DNA of 64,000 nt. Source: Lawsonibacter sp900766145. GTDB taxonomy: Bacteria; Bacillota; Clostridia; Oscillospirales; Oscillospiraceae. The translations under genes and the position numbers were made by a program. The notes beneath the pieces were generated by a model. It had not been told where the DNA came from, did no database searches, and saw nothing but the letters and a program-made list of their open reading frames with translations. Of the stretch, positions 27,476-35,509 are shown in pieces. The stretch is from assembly GCF_030372275.1 (NCBI RefSeq), contig NZ_JAUDDJ010000001.1, one strand, 5' to 3'. Position 1 is the stretch's first letter. Each line of letters opens with the position of its first letter.

Positions 27476-28849
27476 ATGAGCATGACCGTTGTGCGCCGCG
27501 TGGACCCCCGCAGTCCCGCTCACCGCGCCGGTGTCCGGGCAGGGGACACCCTGCTGGAGATCAATGGAACCCCCATTGTGGACGTGCTGGACTACAAATT
27601 TTATAGCTACGACCCCCGTCTGGAGCTGACCCTGCTCTCCTCCGACGGGACCCGGCGCACCGTCCACGTACGCAAGGAGGAGGGGCAGGACCTGGGGCTG
27701 GACTTCGAGACCTACCTCATGGACCGGGCCCGCTCCTGTGCCAACAACTGCATCTTCTGCTTTGTGGATCAGATGCCCCCCGGCATGCGGGAGACGCTGT
27801 ACTTTAAAGATGACGACGCCCGTCTCTCCTTCCTCATGGGCAACTATCTCACCTTGACAAACCTCTCCAAGCGTGAGGTCCAGCGCATTATCGACCTGCA
27901 TATCAGCCCCATCAACGTCTCGGTACACACCACCGACCCCCAGCTTCGGGTGGAGATGCTGAAAAACAAGCGGGCGGGCGAGAGCATCGACGTGATGCGC
28001 CGTTTTGCCGCCGCCAACATCACCATGAACTGCCAGATCGTCTCCTGTCCCGGCGTGAACGACGGCCCCGCCCTGGACCGCACCCTGCGGGAGCTGTCCG
28101 AGATGTACCCCGGTGTGGCCAGCGTGGCCATCGTCCCGGTGGGCGTGACCAAATTCCGGGAGGGGCTGTGCCCCATCGCTCCTTATACCAAGGAGCAGGC
28201 TGCCGCCGTCATCGCCCAGGTGGAGGCGTTTGGCAAACAGTTTATGGAAAAGGAAGGCACCCGCCTGGCCTGGTGCTCTGATGAGTTCTACCTCCTGGCC
28301 GGGCTTCCCCTGCCGGTGAAGTCCTTCTATGAGGACATGGCTCAGCTGGAAAACGGCGTGGGCATGCTCCGGCTGCTTCTCAGCCAGGCGGACATGGCGC
28401 TGGATGAGCCGGAGCTGGGCGAGCTGGTCCCCTTCTCGGTGGCCACCGGTGTCTCCGCGGCGCCCTTTATCGACCAGATCCTCCAGAAGGCAAAACAGCA
28501 AGTCCCCCAGCTTCAGGGACGGGTCTATCCCATCCGTAACCGCTTCTTTGGAGAGACCATCACCGTCTCCGGCCTGGTCACCGGCCAGGACCTTATTGCC
28601 CAATTAAAAGGGCAGGAACTGGGACAGCGGCTGCTCATCCCCTCCAACATGCTCCGCTCCGGCGAGTCCGTCTTTTTGGACGACGTGACGGTGGCCGATG
28701 TGGAGCGGGAGCTGGGCGTTACCGTGTGCCCGGTGGACGCGGAGAGCGGCTTTGATCTGGTGGATGCCATGTTAGGTCTGCCTGTTACCATGCAGCAGAC
28801 GACTCCCCCGGGAAGCGACGGGGAATACTACCGTTATAATCCCAGCTGA
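27476..28849 (+). CDS. DUF512 radical SAM-like protein with PDZ domain (TIGR03279 type)
   Basis: A 457-residue protein. An N-terminal PDZ-like domain (residues 1-70, with SPAHRAGVRAGDTLLEINGTP) precedes a radical SAM-like region whose cluster motif is CANNCIFC near residue 87. The C-terminal DUF512 domain contains CSDEFYLLAGLPLP near residue 270. The family is widespread in Firmicutes and cyanobacteria, usually directly upstream of der, as here; its reaction is unknown. The start is fixed by AAAGGAG at 27463-27469. The der gene begins 42 bases after its stop, so co-transcription is likely. Confidence 0.9.
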   Translation: MSMTVVRRVDPRSPAHRAGVRAGDTLLEINGTPIVDVLDYKFYSYDPRLELTLLSSDGTRRTVHVRKEEGQDLGLDFETYLMDRARSCANNCIFCFVDQMPPGMRETLYFKDDDARLSFLMGNYLTLTNLSKREVQRIIDLHISPINVSVHTTDPQLRVEMLKNKRAGESIDVMRRFAAANITMNCQIVSCPGVNDGPALDRTLRELSEMYPGVASVAIVPVGVTKFREGLCPIAPYTKEQAAAVIAQVEAFGKQFMEKEGTRLAWCSDEFYLLAGLPLPVKSFYEDMAQLENGVGMLRLLLSQADMALDEPELGELVPFSVATGVSAAPFIDQILQKAKQQVPQLQGRVYPIRNRFFGETITVSGLVTGQDLIAQLKGQELGQRLLIPSNMLRSGESVFLDDVTVADVERELGVTVCPVDAESGFDLVDAMLGLPVTMQQTTPPGSDGEYYRYNPS

Positions 28850-28891
28850 TGGCTCTGCCCGGCTGAGTGAAGAAAAGAGAGTGAGGCTATC

Positions 28892-30217
28892 ATGAAACCT
28901 TTAGTTGCCATTGTGGGCCGCCCCAACGTGGGCAAGTCCATGCTGTTTAATAAGCTGTGCGGCCAGCGTCTGTCCATTGTAGAGGACACCCCCGGCGTCA
29001 CCCGGGACCGGCTGTACGCCCAGTGCGAATGGAGAAACCGCACCTTTGATATTGTGGACACCGGCGGCATTGAGCCGGGCACCGACGATCAGATTCTCTC
29101 CTTCATGCGGGAGCAGGCGGAGATTGCTATCTCTACCGCTACCGTGATCGTGTTTGTCTGTGACGTGAAGACGGGCATGACCGCCTCCGACCAGGAGGTG
29201 GCCAACATGCTCCTGCGCTCCGGCAAGCCGGTGGTGCTGGCCGTCAACAAAGCCGACCAGGTGGGTCGGGAGAATCCGGACGTGTATGAGTTTTATAACC
29301 TGGGTCTGGGCGACCCCATTGCCGTCTCCGCCGTTCACGGTCACGGCACCGGCGACCTGCTGGATGCCTGCTTTGAGTACTTCCCCCCGGATGATGAGGA
29401 GGAAGAGGACGACGACACCATTAAGGTGGCCATCATCGGCAAGCCCAACGTGGGCAAATCCTCCCTGGTCAACCGCATTCTGGGCCAGGAGCGGGTTATC
29501 GTCTCCAACGTGGCCGGCACTACCCGGGACGCGGTAGACAGCGTGTTTGAAAATGAGAAGGGCAAGTTCCTCTTCATTGACACCGCCGGCATGCGTAAAA
29601 AGTCCCGGGTAGACGACCGGATCGAGAAATTCTCCGTCCTCCGGGCTACCATGGCCATTGAGCGCAGCGACGTGTGCCTCATCCTCATTGACGCCCAGGA
29701 GGGCGTCACCGAGCAGGACACCAAGGTGGCCGGTCTGGCCCATGAGGCGGGCAAGGCCTGCATCATCGTGGTCAACAAGTGGGATGCCATCGAAAAAGAC
29801 GGCAAGACCATGGACAAGATGCGCAAGGATGTGATGCGGGACCTCAGCTATATGACCTACGCCCCCATCATCTTCATCTCTGCCCTGACCGGCCAGCGTG
29901 TGGACCGTCTCTTCGACCTCATCACCTACGTCAACAACCAGTCCGCCATGCGCATTACCACCGGCATGCTCAACTCTGTCCTGGCTGACGCCACCGCCCG
30001 GGTACAACCTCCCACGGACAAGGGCCGCCGCCTGAAGATCTACTATATGACTCAGATCGGCATCAAGCCCCCCCACTTTGTCTGCTTCTGCAACGATGCC
30101 CGGCTGTTCCACTTCTCCTACCAGCGCTACCTGGAAAACCAGATCCGCGCCACCTTCGGCCTGGAGGGTACTCCCATCCGGCTGACCATCCGGCAGAAGG
30201 AAGACAAGGAGGGGTAA
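28892..30217 (+). CDS. der: Ribosome biogenesis GTPase Der (EngA)
   Basis: A 441-residue GTPase with two tandem G domains. The first has GRPNVGKSMLFNKL (P-loop, residue 8), DTPGVTRD, DTGG and NKAD; the second has GKPNVGKSSLVNRI near residue 182, then DTAGMRKKSRVDD and NKWD. A C-terminal KH-like domain (from about residue 350) ends in PIRLTIRQK. It acts in assembly of the 50S subunit and is usually essential. Plus-strand neighbours DUF512 and plsY lie 42 and 3 bases away. Confidence 0.98.
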   Translation: MKPLVAIVGRPNVGKSMLFNKLCGQRLSIVEDTPGVTRDRLYAQCEWRNRTFDIVDTGGIEPGTDDQILSFMREQAEIAISTATVIVFVCDVKTGMTASDQEVANMLLRSGKPVVLAVNKADQVGRENPDVYEFYNLGLGDPIAVSAVHGHGTGDLLDACFEYFPPDDEEEEDDDTIKVAIIGKPNVGKSSLVNRILGQERVIVSNVAGTTRDAVDSVFENEKGKFLFIDTAGMRKKSRVDDRIEKFSVLRATMAIERSDVCLILIDAQEGVTEQDTKVAGLAHEAGKACIIVVNKWDAIEKDGKTMDKMRKDVMRDLSYMTYAPIIFISALTGQRVDRLFDLITYVNNQSAMRITTGMLNSVLADATARVQPPTDKGRRLKIYYMTQIGIKPPHFVCFCNDARLFHFSYQRYLENQIRATFGLEGTPIRLTIRQKEDKEG

Positions 30218-30220
30218 ACT

Positions 30221-30913
30221 ATGGGATCGATGATTTTATTCGTACTGACCCGGATTGACTTCTGGATCGTAGCAATCATCTCCTATTTCTGCGGCTGCTT
30301 CAACGGAGCCGTGATCGTCTCCAAGTATATTCTTCGGGATGATGTACGCACCCACGGCAGCGGCAACGCAGGTTTGACCAACTTTTACCGCACCTTCGGC
30401 GGCCCTTTGACCTTGGTCGTCATCCTGACGGATGTGCTCAAGGCAGTCGTGGCTATCCTGATTGCTGCCAAGATTGGCAGCGGCTATGACCCCCGCATCA
30501 TGCCGGACTTTCCTCTGGACGAAGCCACCGTTGCTTATTTTGTGGTTCTGTTTAAGTATTGGGCCGGCCTGTGGTGCCTGCTGGGCCACATGTTCCCCTG
30601 CATGTTCCACTTTAAGGGCGGCAAGGGCATCCTCTCCGGCGGCGCCATCGCCATTATGATTGACTGGCGCATCGCTCTGGTGGTGTGGGGCGGCTTCCTC
30701 ATCCTGGCTGTTTTGACCCGGTATGTGTCCCTGGGCTCCTGCTGGGCCGGCGCCTCCTTCCCCTTTGCTACCTGGTTTGTGTATCACAACGTGGTGATTA
30801 CCGTGCTGGGCGCGGTCATTGGCTGCCTCATCCTGTACATGCACCGCGGCAACATCAAGCGTCTCCTCACGGGCACAGAAAATAAGTTCTCCCTTCACAA
30901 GAAGAAGCAGTAG
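30221..30913 (+). CDS. plsY: Glycerol-3-phosphate acyltransferase PlsY
   Basis: A 230-residue polytopic membrane enzyme that transfers an acyl group from acyl-phosphate to glycerol-3-phosphate, the first step of phospholipid synthesis. Motif 1 is THGSGNAGLTNFYRTFG near residue 44, motif 2 is FKGGKGILSGG near residue 130, and the last motif (HRGNIKRLLTGTENKF) is at the C terminus. It begins 3 bases after der with AAGGAGGGG, and gpsA, which makes its substrate, follows. Confidence 0.96.
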   Translation: MGSMILFVLTRIDFWIVAIISYFCGCFNGAVIVSKYILRDDVRTHGSGNAGLTNFYRTFGGPLTLVVILTDVLKAVVAILIAAKIGSGYDPRIMPDFPLDEATVAYFVVLFKYWAGLWCLLGHMFPCMFHFKGGKGILSGGAIAIMIDWRIALVVWGGFLILAVLTRYVSLGSCWAGASFPFATWFVYHNVVITVLGAVIGCLILYMHRGNIKRLLTGTENKFSLHKKKQ

Positions 30914-30999
30914 AGCTTTTCTAACCGTTCAGCGTTACCTTAGAATTTCTTACAAGACCTTATGTACCTTTTTCAAGGCGAAAAAGAGAAGGAGGAAAC

Positions 31000-32022
31000 A
31001 TGAAGATTACTGTGGTAGGCAGCGGCGGCTGGGGAACGGCTCTGGCCCTGCTTTTAGTGGAAAACGGCCACGACGTCACCCTCTGGTCCCACACCCCTGC
31101 TAAGGCAGTGGCTCTGGAGGAGACCCGGGAGAACCCCATGCTCAAGGGGGTGCCGCTCCCTCCGGAGATGAAGTTTACTGCCGATCTGGGCGCCGTCAAG
31201 GGCTGCGGCGCGGTGGTCATGGCCACCCCCTCCTATGCGGTGCGGGAGACCGCTCACAAGCTGCGTGGGATCATTGACCCGGGCACGGTGGTGATCTCCG
31301 TGTCCAAGGGCATTGAGAAGGACAGCTCTCTGCGGCTCTCTCAGGTCATTGAGGAGGAACTGGAGGGCAAGTGCCCGGTGGTGGTCCTGTCCGGCCCCTC
31401 CCATGCTGAGGAAGTGGGACGGCACATTCCCACCGGTGTGGTAGCCGCGGCGGACAATTTGAAGGACGCAGAGCTGGTGCAGGACCTGTTTATGAATCCC
31501 CGTTTCCGGGTATACACCAGTGACGACCGGATCGGCACCGAGATTTGTGCCGCGTTGAAGAATGTGATTGCCCTGTGTGCCGGGTGCACCGATGGCATGG
31601 GCTGTGGGGATAATACCAAGGCTCTGCTTATGACCCGTGGACTGGCCGAGATGGCCCGGCTGGGTGTGGCTCTGGGAGGACGGAAAGAAACGTTCACCGG
31701 CCTGGCCGGCGTAGGCGACCTGATCGTCACCTGCACCTCCATGCACTCCCGGAATCGCCGGTATGGCATTCTGATCGGCCAGGGAAAGAGCGTTCAGGAC
31801 GCATTGGAAGAGATCGGCGCCGTGGTAGAGGGCTACTACGCCGCCGCCAACGCCCGTTCTCTGGCGCAGAAGGTCGGTGTGGAGATGCCTATCTCTCAGG
31901 CGGCCTATGAGGTCCTCTACAACGGCCGGGACGTCCACGCCGTGGTATCTGACCTTATGAGCCGGGCCAAGCGCTCTGAGCTGGACGAGTCCCCCGCCCT
32001 ACTTTTCTTGCAAGAAAAGTAG
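31000..32022 (+). CDS. gpsA: NAD(P)H-dependent glycerol-3-phosphate dehydrogenase
   Basis: A 340-residue enzyme reducing dihydroxyacetone phosphate to sn-glycerol-3-phosphate for lipid synthesis. The Rossmann motif is VVGSGGWGTALA (residues 4-15). VLSGPSHAEEV near residue 129 and the catalytic-Lys region EICAALKNVIALCAG near residue 183 are conserved. The last residues, LLFLQEK, and the stop codon are supplied by a 26-bp palindromic repeat at 31998-32023, an unusual C terminus. RBS is GAAGGAGG. It is downstream of plsY, with which it forms a lipid-precursor pair. Confidence 0.97.
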   Translation: MKITVVGSGGWGTALALLLVENGHDVTLWSHTPAKAVALEETRENPMLKGVPLPPEMKFTADLGAVKGCGAVVMATPSYAVRETAHKLRGIIDPGTVVISVSKGIEKDSSLRLSQVIEEELEGKCPVVVLSGPSHAEEVGRHIPTGVVAAADNLKDAELVQDLFMNPRFRVYTSDDRIGTEICAALKNVIALCAGCTDGMGCGDNTKALLMTRGLAEMARLGVALGGRKETFTGLAGVGDLIVTCTSMHSRNRRYGILIGQGKSVQDALEEIGAVVEGYYAAANARSLAQKVGVEMPISQAAYEVLYNGRDVHAVVSDLMSRAKRSELDESPALLFLQEK

Positions 32023-32023
32023 G
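31998..32023. repeat. 26-bp perfect palindrome overlapping the gpsA stop codon
   Basis: CCTACTTTTCTTG followed by its exact complement. On either strand it reads as LLFLQEK-stop in one frame. It may be a copy of a dispersed intergenic repeat, which could be tested by searching the rest of the genome. Confidence 0.7.
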
Positions 32024-32070
32024 CAAAAGAACGTTCTGCGAAGCTTCGCTTCGCCTCGTTGATACTGCGC

Positions 32071-32111
32071 AGCACCCCCAAGGATTGGTAAGATCCTGGG
32101 GGTGCTTTTTT
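32071..32111 (+). terminator. Terminator after gpsA
   Basis: AGCACCCCCA (32071-32080) pairs with TGGGGGTGCT (32097-32106), with an inner GGAT/ATCC pairing, then TTTTTT. Confidence 0.92.
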
Positions 32112-32187
32112 GCACTCCTCCCCTCCCCTGCGCATAGCATGGGGAAACGAAGGCAGGCACGCTCCTGCCCAAAAGGAGGCAACAACT

Positions 32188-32586
32188 ATGGAAGTGAACG
32201 GAAAAGGCCGTCTGGTGGTTCGGGTATACACCTCCCGGGCGGAGCTTCCCATCGTAGACGCCACAGTAGTGGTCACACAGCGGAATCAGGACGGCAAGTA
32301 CAAGCTGCTCTCCGTCCAGGCCACCAACTCCAGCGGCATGACACAGCCCATCACCATCCCCACCCCCCTGCTGGGTGAGAGCACCCATCCCGGCGCACAG
32401 CTCCCTCCCTTTGCCATCTGTGACGTGTGGGCAGAGCACCCCGGCTATGCCATGCTGTTGGTGGAGGGGGTTCAGATTTTTGATGGCGTGGAGACTCTCC
32501 AGGATATGGAACTGGAGCCCCTCACCGAGGGACAGTCCAGTCTGCTGCAAAACAGCATCCGGGATATTCCGGGCCAGAATCTGTGA
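32188..32586 (+). CDS. Hypothetical beta-rich protein upstream of the SpoIID-like gene
   Basis: A 132-residue protein starting MEVNGKGRLVVRVYTSRAELPIVDATVVVTQ after AAAAGGAGG. The pattern of a strand followed by P-[IV]-x-[DG]-A-x-V-x-[IV] resembles carboxypeptidase-regulatory/transthyretin-like beta-sandwich repeats, and CDVWAEHPGYAMLLVEGVQIFDGVETLQD continues it. No signal peptide is visible. It is 9 bases before the SpoIID/peptidoglycan-binding gene, so it is likely part of a three-gene spore- or wall-related operon. No named family is assigned. Confidence 0.62.
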   Translation: MEVNGKGRLVVRVYTSRAELPIVDATVVVTQRNQDGKYKLLSVQATNSSGMTQPITIPTPLLGESTHPGAQLPPFAICDVWAEHPGYAMLLVEGVQIFDGVETLQDMELEPLTEGQSSLLQNSIRDIPGQNL

Positions 32587-32595
32587 GGTGGCGCT

Positions 32596-33822
32596 ATGGC
32601 AGTATCTGTTGTTCCCTACGTACCCAGCACCATCACCGTCCACCTGGGGCCGCCGGACCAGTGGGCGGAAAATGTAACCGTATCCTTCCCGGATTATGTC
32701 AAGAATGTGGCTTCCAGCGAGATCTACCCCACCTGGGAGCCCGCTGCCATCGAAGCGAATGTACTGGCCATCATCTCCTTCGCCCTCAACCGGGTTTACA
32801 CAGAGTTCTATCCCAGCCGGGGCTATGACTTTCAGATCACCTCTTCCACCGCCTACGATCAGAAGTTTATCCGGGGCCACAACATTTTTGAAAATATCAG
32901 CCAGGTGGTAGACGAAATTTTCAACGACTACATTCGCCGCAAGGGCTTTGTAGAGCCTCTGGCCGCTAAGTTCTGCAATGGTACTACTGTCACCTGCGCC
33001 GGGCTCTCCCAGTGGGGCAGCCAGGATCTGGCCCAGCAGGGCTATTCCGCCATGGAGATTCTGCGCTACTACTATGGCAATGACATTGAACTGGTACAGG
33101 ATGCGCCAGTGCGCAGTCCAGGCCAGTCCTACCCCGGCACGCCTCTCCGTCTGGGCTCCAAGGGGGACGACGTGCTGGTCCTCAAGACCATGATCAACCG
33201 TGTCTCCCAGAGCTATCCCGCCATCCCTAAGCTTTTCCCGGTCACCAATGTATTTGATGAGAGCACAGAGCAAGCGGTTAAAACATTCCAGCAGATTTTC
33301 AATCTCACGCCAGATGGCATTGTGGGCAAGGCTACGTGGTATAAGCTGGTCTATCTCTATGTGGGCACCAATCAGCTCTCTGAGCTGGTCAGCATGGGCC
33401 AGCAGTTCCAGACCTTCTCCTTCCAGTATCCCGGCATTTTGCGGCAGGGAGACCGCGGGTCCGACGTGCGAATTCTGCAATACATGCTGGCCCTTACCGC
33501 CGAGTTTAATGAGTCCCTTACTCCCATCCAAGTAGACGGTATCTACGGCAATGCCACCGCTCAGGCGGTGCGGAAATATCAAGCTCAGGCCGGATTACAG
33601 GTAGATGGTATCGTGGGGCCCAATACCTGGTATTCTCTCTACAACAACTACACCGGCATTGAGCGGGACCTGCGCAACGACAACATCAATTTCCCGCTCA
33701 GCCAAACTGCATCCGCTCAGACCGGCGGCAAAACCTACGGAACCACCAGCCGGCAGGGGCAATTCCCAGGCGGAGGGCTGCAGCTTGGAAACACAGACTT
33801 TAAGGGGGTCAAATTGGTATGA
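32596..33822 (+). CDS. SpoIID-like protein with two peptidoglycan-binding domains
   Basis: A 408-residue protein. Residues 1 to about 180 resemble the SpoIID/LytB region: VLAIISFALNRVYTEFYPSR near residue 56, and CAGLSQWGSQDLAQQGYSAMEIL near residue 134, comparable to the SpoIID GMSQYGA--MA motif. Two PG_binding_1 domains follow, LRLGSKGDDVLVLKTMIN and LRQGDRGSDVRILQYMLA, each ending in a V-DGI-G--T motif. No signal peptide is visible, which is odd for an envelope protein; it may act inside the mother cell or forespore, or reach its site by a non-classical route. It overlaps the next gene by 4 bases. Confidence 0.8.
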   Translation: MAVSVVPYVPSTITVHLGPPDQWAENVTVSFPDYVKNVASSEIYPTWEPAAIEANVLAIISFALNRVYTEFYPSRGYDFQITSSTAYDQKFIRGHNIFENISQVVDEIFNDYIRRKGFVEPLAAKFCNGTTVTCAGLSQWGSQDLAQQGYSAMEILRYYYGNDIELVQDAPVRSPGQSYPGTPLRLGSKGDDVLVLKTMINRVSQSYPAIPKLFPVTNVFDESTEQAVKTFQQIFNLTPDGIVGKATWYKLVYLYVGTNQLSELVSMGQQFQTFSFQYPGILRQGDRGSDVRILQYMLALTAEFNESLTPIQVDGIYGNATAQAVRKYQAQAGLQVDGIVGPNTWYSLYNNYTGIERDLRNDNINFPLSQTASAQTGGKTYGTTSRQGQFPGGGLQLGNTDFKGVKLV

Positions 33823-34349
33823 CAAGAATGGAATTGGAACAGGAGATGCTGTCCAATCCGGTACGCAACCTTCAGTATATGCTTTGGCGGCTGGCCACAC
33901 GCTATCCTTTTTTACCGAAACTGGCCATGGACGGTCTGTTCGGCGAGGAAACGCTGGAGGCTGTGATGCTCTTTCAACGGGAGATGGCGCCCCCGGTCAC
34001 CGGTGTGGTGGATCAGCGCACCTGGGACGCCATCCACTCCGCCTGGGTAGATCTGGAGCGGGACGTCTCCCCTACCCGCTCTCTGCGCATCTTCCCCGGC
34101 GAAGGGTTCCAGGTCTCCCCGGGCATGTCCGGGGACTATATGATCCTGCCTCAGACGATGTTTCAAATCCTCAGTAAAAAACTCAGCGGCATTGTAGACG
34201 CCGCCCCCGACGGCTATCACGGCGACGCATCCGTAGAAAACACCCGCTGGCTCCAGGGCTTGGCGCAGTTGGAGCAGACGGGAGTCATGGATCGCAAGAC
34301 CTGGGATATGCTTTCCAGACTTTATGAGCTGTTTGTAACCGCAAAATAA
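33819..34349 (+). CDS. Peptidoglycan-binding domain protein
   Basis: A 176-residue protein with an N-terminal PG_binding_1 repeat, NLQYMLWRLATRYPFLPKLAMDGLFGEETLEAV (residues 16-48), and a second degenerate repeat at the C terminus (GYHGDASVENTRWLQGL, then GVMDRKTWDML). No catalytic domain or signal peptide is visible. The ATGA overlap with the SpoIID-like gene implies the two products act together, perhaps in cortex or septal peptidoglycan handling during sporulation. A terminator closes the operon and marks the end of recognisable chromosomal genes before tRNA-Pro. Confidence 0.78.
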   Translation: MTRMELEQEMLSNPVRNLQYMLWRLATRYPFLPKLAMDGLFGEETLEAVMLFQREMAPPVTGVVDQRTWDAIHSAWVDLERDVSPTRSLRIFPGEGFQVSPGMSGDYMILPQTMFQILSKKLSGIVDAAPDGYHGDASVENTRWLQGLAQLEQTGVMDRKTWDMLSRLYELFVTAK

Positions 34350-34354
34350 GTGTG

Positions 34355-34387
34355 CTCCTCCGGGAAGTCTTTCTCGGAGGAGTTTTT
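34355..34387 (+). terminator. Terminator after the peptidoglycan-binding gene
   Basis: CTCCTCCG (34355-34362) pairs with CGGAGGAG (34375-34382), then TTTTT. Confidence 0.85.
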
Positions 34388-34550
34388 GTATCCTTCAAAA
34401 AAGTTGTAAATATGCTTAGATTTCGCCCATTTTCTTAACATTATTCTTTTTTCAAAAAAATCGAAAAAAATTTAAAAAAATGCTTGCATTTTCCTCTAGG
34501 CTGTGCTAATATAAACGAGTCGCCGGGACAACGAGTCCTGAGCAAGACAA

Positions 34551-34627
34551 CCGGGTGTGGCGAAGTTTGGTATCGCGCTTGAATGGGGTTCAAGAGGCCC
34601 CGAGTTCGAATCTCGGCACTCGGACCA
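34551..34627 (+). tRNA. tRNA-Pro (anticodon GGG)
   Basis: A complete cloverleaf including encoded CCA. The acceptor CCGGGTG pairs with CACTCGG (one G-U), the D stem is GCGA/TCGC, the anticodon stem CTTGA/TCAAG holds loop ATGGGGT (anticodon GGG), and the T arm is CCGAG-TTCGAAT-CTCGG. It is the last chromosomal-type feature before the mobile genes, a typical integration landmark, although no repeated 3' end was found on the other side. Confidence 0.95.
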
Positions 34628-34655
34628 ACTAAGGTTGCTGAAAAAGATGCAACCC

Positions 34656-34685
34656 CTGAAACCCTTGCTGCGGCAAGGGTTTCAG
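34656..34685. repeat. 13-bp perfect inverted repeat beside tRNA-Pro
   Basis: CTGAAACCCTTGC (34656-34668) and its exact complement (34673-34685) flank the tetraloop TGCG. No T-tract follows. Its position 28 bases after the tRNA, at the edge of the mobile DNA, suggests a recombination or attachment-related site rather than a terminator. Apart from this and the hairpin at 34788, the stretch from 34628 to 34971 shows no gene. Confidence 0.5.
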
Positions 34686-34787
34686 CCGTTTCAGAGGACA
34701 AAATCGAGCACCAGACGAGATGGAGATGCAAAAGGCCATTTTCGTGATGTGGGGTGATTCGAACCTCTGAGCAAAGAGAAAACAGCG

Positions 34788-34847
34788 AGAGAAGCCCCCG
34801 CTGGTAGTTCAAATCGAACTGCCAACGGGGGCTTCTCTCTTTTTATT
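34788..34847 (+). terminator. Very strong composite terminator at the left edge of the element
   Basis: AGAGAAGCCCCCG pairs with CGGGGGCTTCTCT (34788-34800, 34826-34838). An inner AGTTC/GAACT stem extends it, and CTTTTTATT follows. Confidence 0.85.
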
Positions 34848-34971
34848 ACATAGCTGTTTCAGTTGGTGGTATTGCTTGCTTTGTCCTTGGTTCCTTGGTG
34901 GTCTTGGTAATAGCTTTCTGACATGGTTTTGGATATACTTGCGTTGCAAAACGAGGAAAGGAGAGCAGACC

Positions 34972-35418
34972 ATGGCAGACAAGAAAAACCTATGCGCTCA
35001 AATCGACATCGCCCTGCACAACCGGGTAACAGAAGAAAAAGACCGCCTGGAGATGACCACCAGCCAGTACATCGCAGCACTGCTCACTGAATACTACAAG
35101 ATGAAAGATGAGAATGGAGGAATCAACATGACAGGCAGCAGAACGATGGCATTCCAGATTCCCGAGGAACTCTTCCAGCGCATCAAGACCCACCTGGCCA
35201 GAGAAACGGCTCGGACCGGCGTAAAGCTCACCCAGCGGGACTTCGTCCTGGGCCTGATCGAGCAGGCGCTGGCGGAAGCCGAGGCCAGCCTGGCCCCACA
35301 GGAGGCTCCTGAGAGCACCGAGGAAGCCCCGGAGGACAGCGGAGCCGCCGGTACCACCCCAGGCGCCAGCGAGGCCAGCACGGAGGCGGAGAGAGACACA
35401 GCAGACATCGAACAATAA
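34972..35418 (+). CDS. Tandem ribbon-helix-helix-like protein of the mobile element
   Basis: A 148-residue protein. Two successive RHH-like units are visible: LCAQIDIALHNRVTEEKDRL plus TTSQYIAALLTEYYK (residues 6-42), and TMAFQIPEELFQRIKTHLAR plus TQRDFVLGLIEQAL (residues 57-100). The tail (100-148) is Glu/Ala/Ser/Thr-rich and disordered. Such proteins bind DNA as dimers, often as autoregulators or relaxosome accessories. It is the first gene of the element, has GAAAGGAG before the ATG at 34972, and is closed by a strong terminator, so it is transcribed alone. Specific role unknown. Confidence 0.7.
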   Translation: MADKKNLCAQIDIALHNRVTEEKDRLEMTTSQYIAALLTEYYKMKDENGGINMTGSRTMAFQIPEELFQRIKTHLARETARTGVKLTQRDFVLGLIEQALAEAEASLAPQEAPESTEEAPEDSGAAGTTPGASEASTEAERDTADIEQ

Positions 35419-35436
35419 CACAAGGAGTCAAAGCAA

Positions 35437-35486
35437 GGGGCCGGAGGACACATCTCAAACAGATGCGTCCTCCGGCCCCTTTTTTG
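35437..35486 (+). terminator. Terminator after the tandem RHH gene
   Basis: GGGGCCGGAGGAC (35437-35449) pairs with GTCCTCCGGCCCC (35467-35479), followed by TTTTTT. Confidence 0.93.
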
Positions 35487-35509
35487 TTTTTCCTAGAAGG
35501 GGGGTGAAC

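Noticed and set aside
27344..28603. A 419-residue minus-strand open frame
   Set aside because: Antisense to the DUF512 gene, which has clear motifs; shadow.
34740..34790. A second tRNA gene on the minus strand
   Set aside because: Only a T-arm-like stretch is present; no acceptor, D or anticodon arms can be folded around it.
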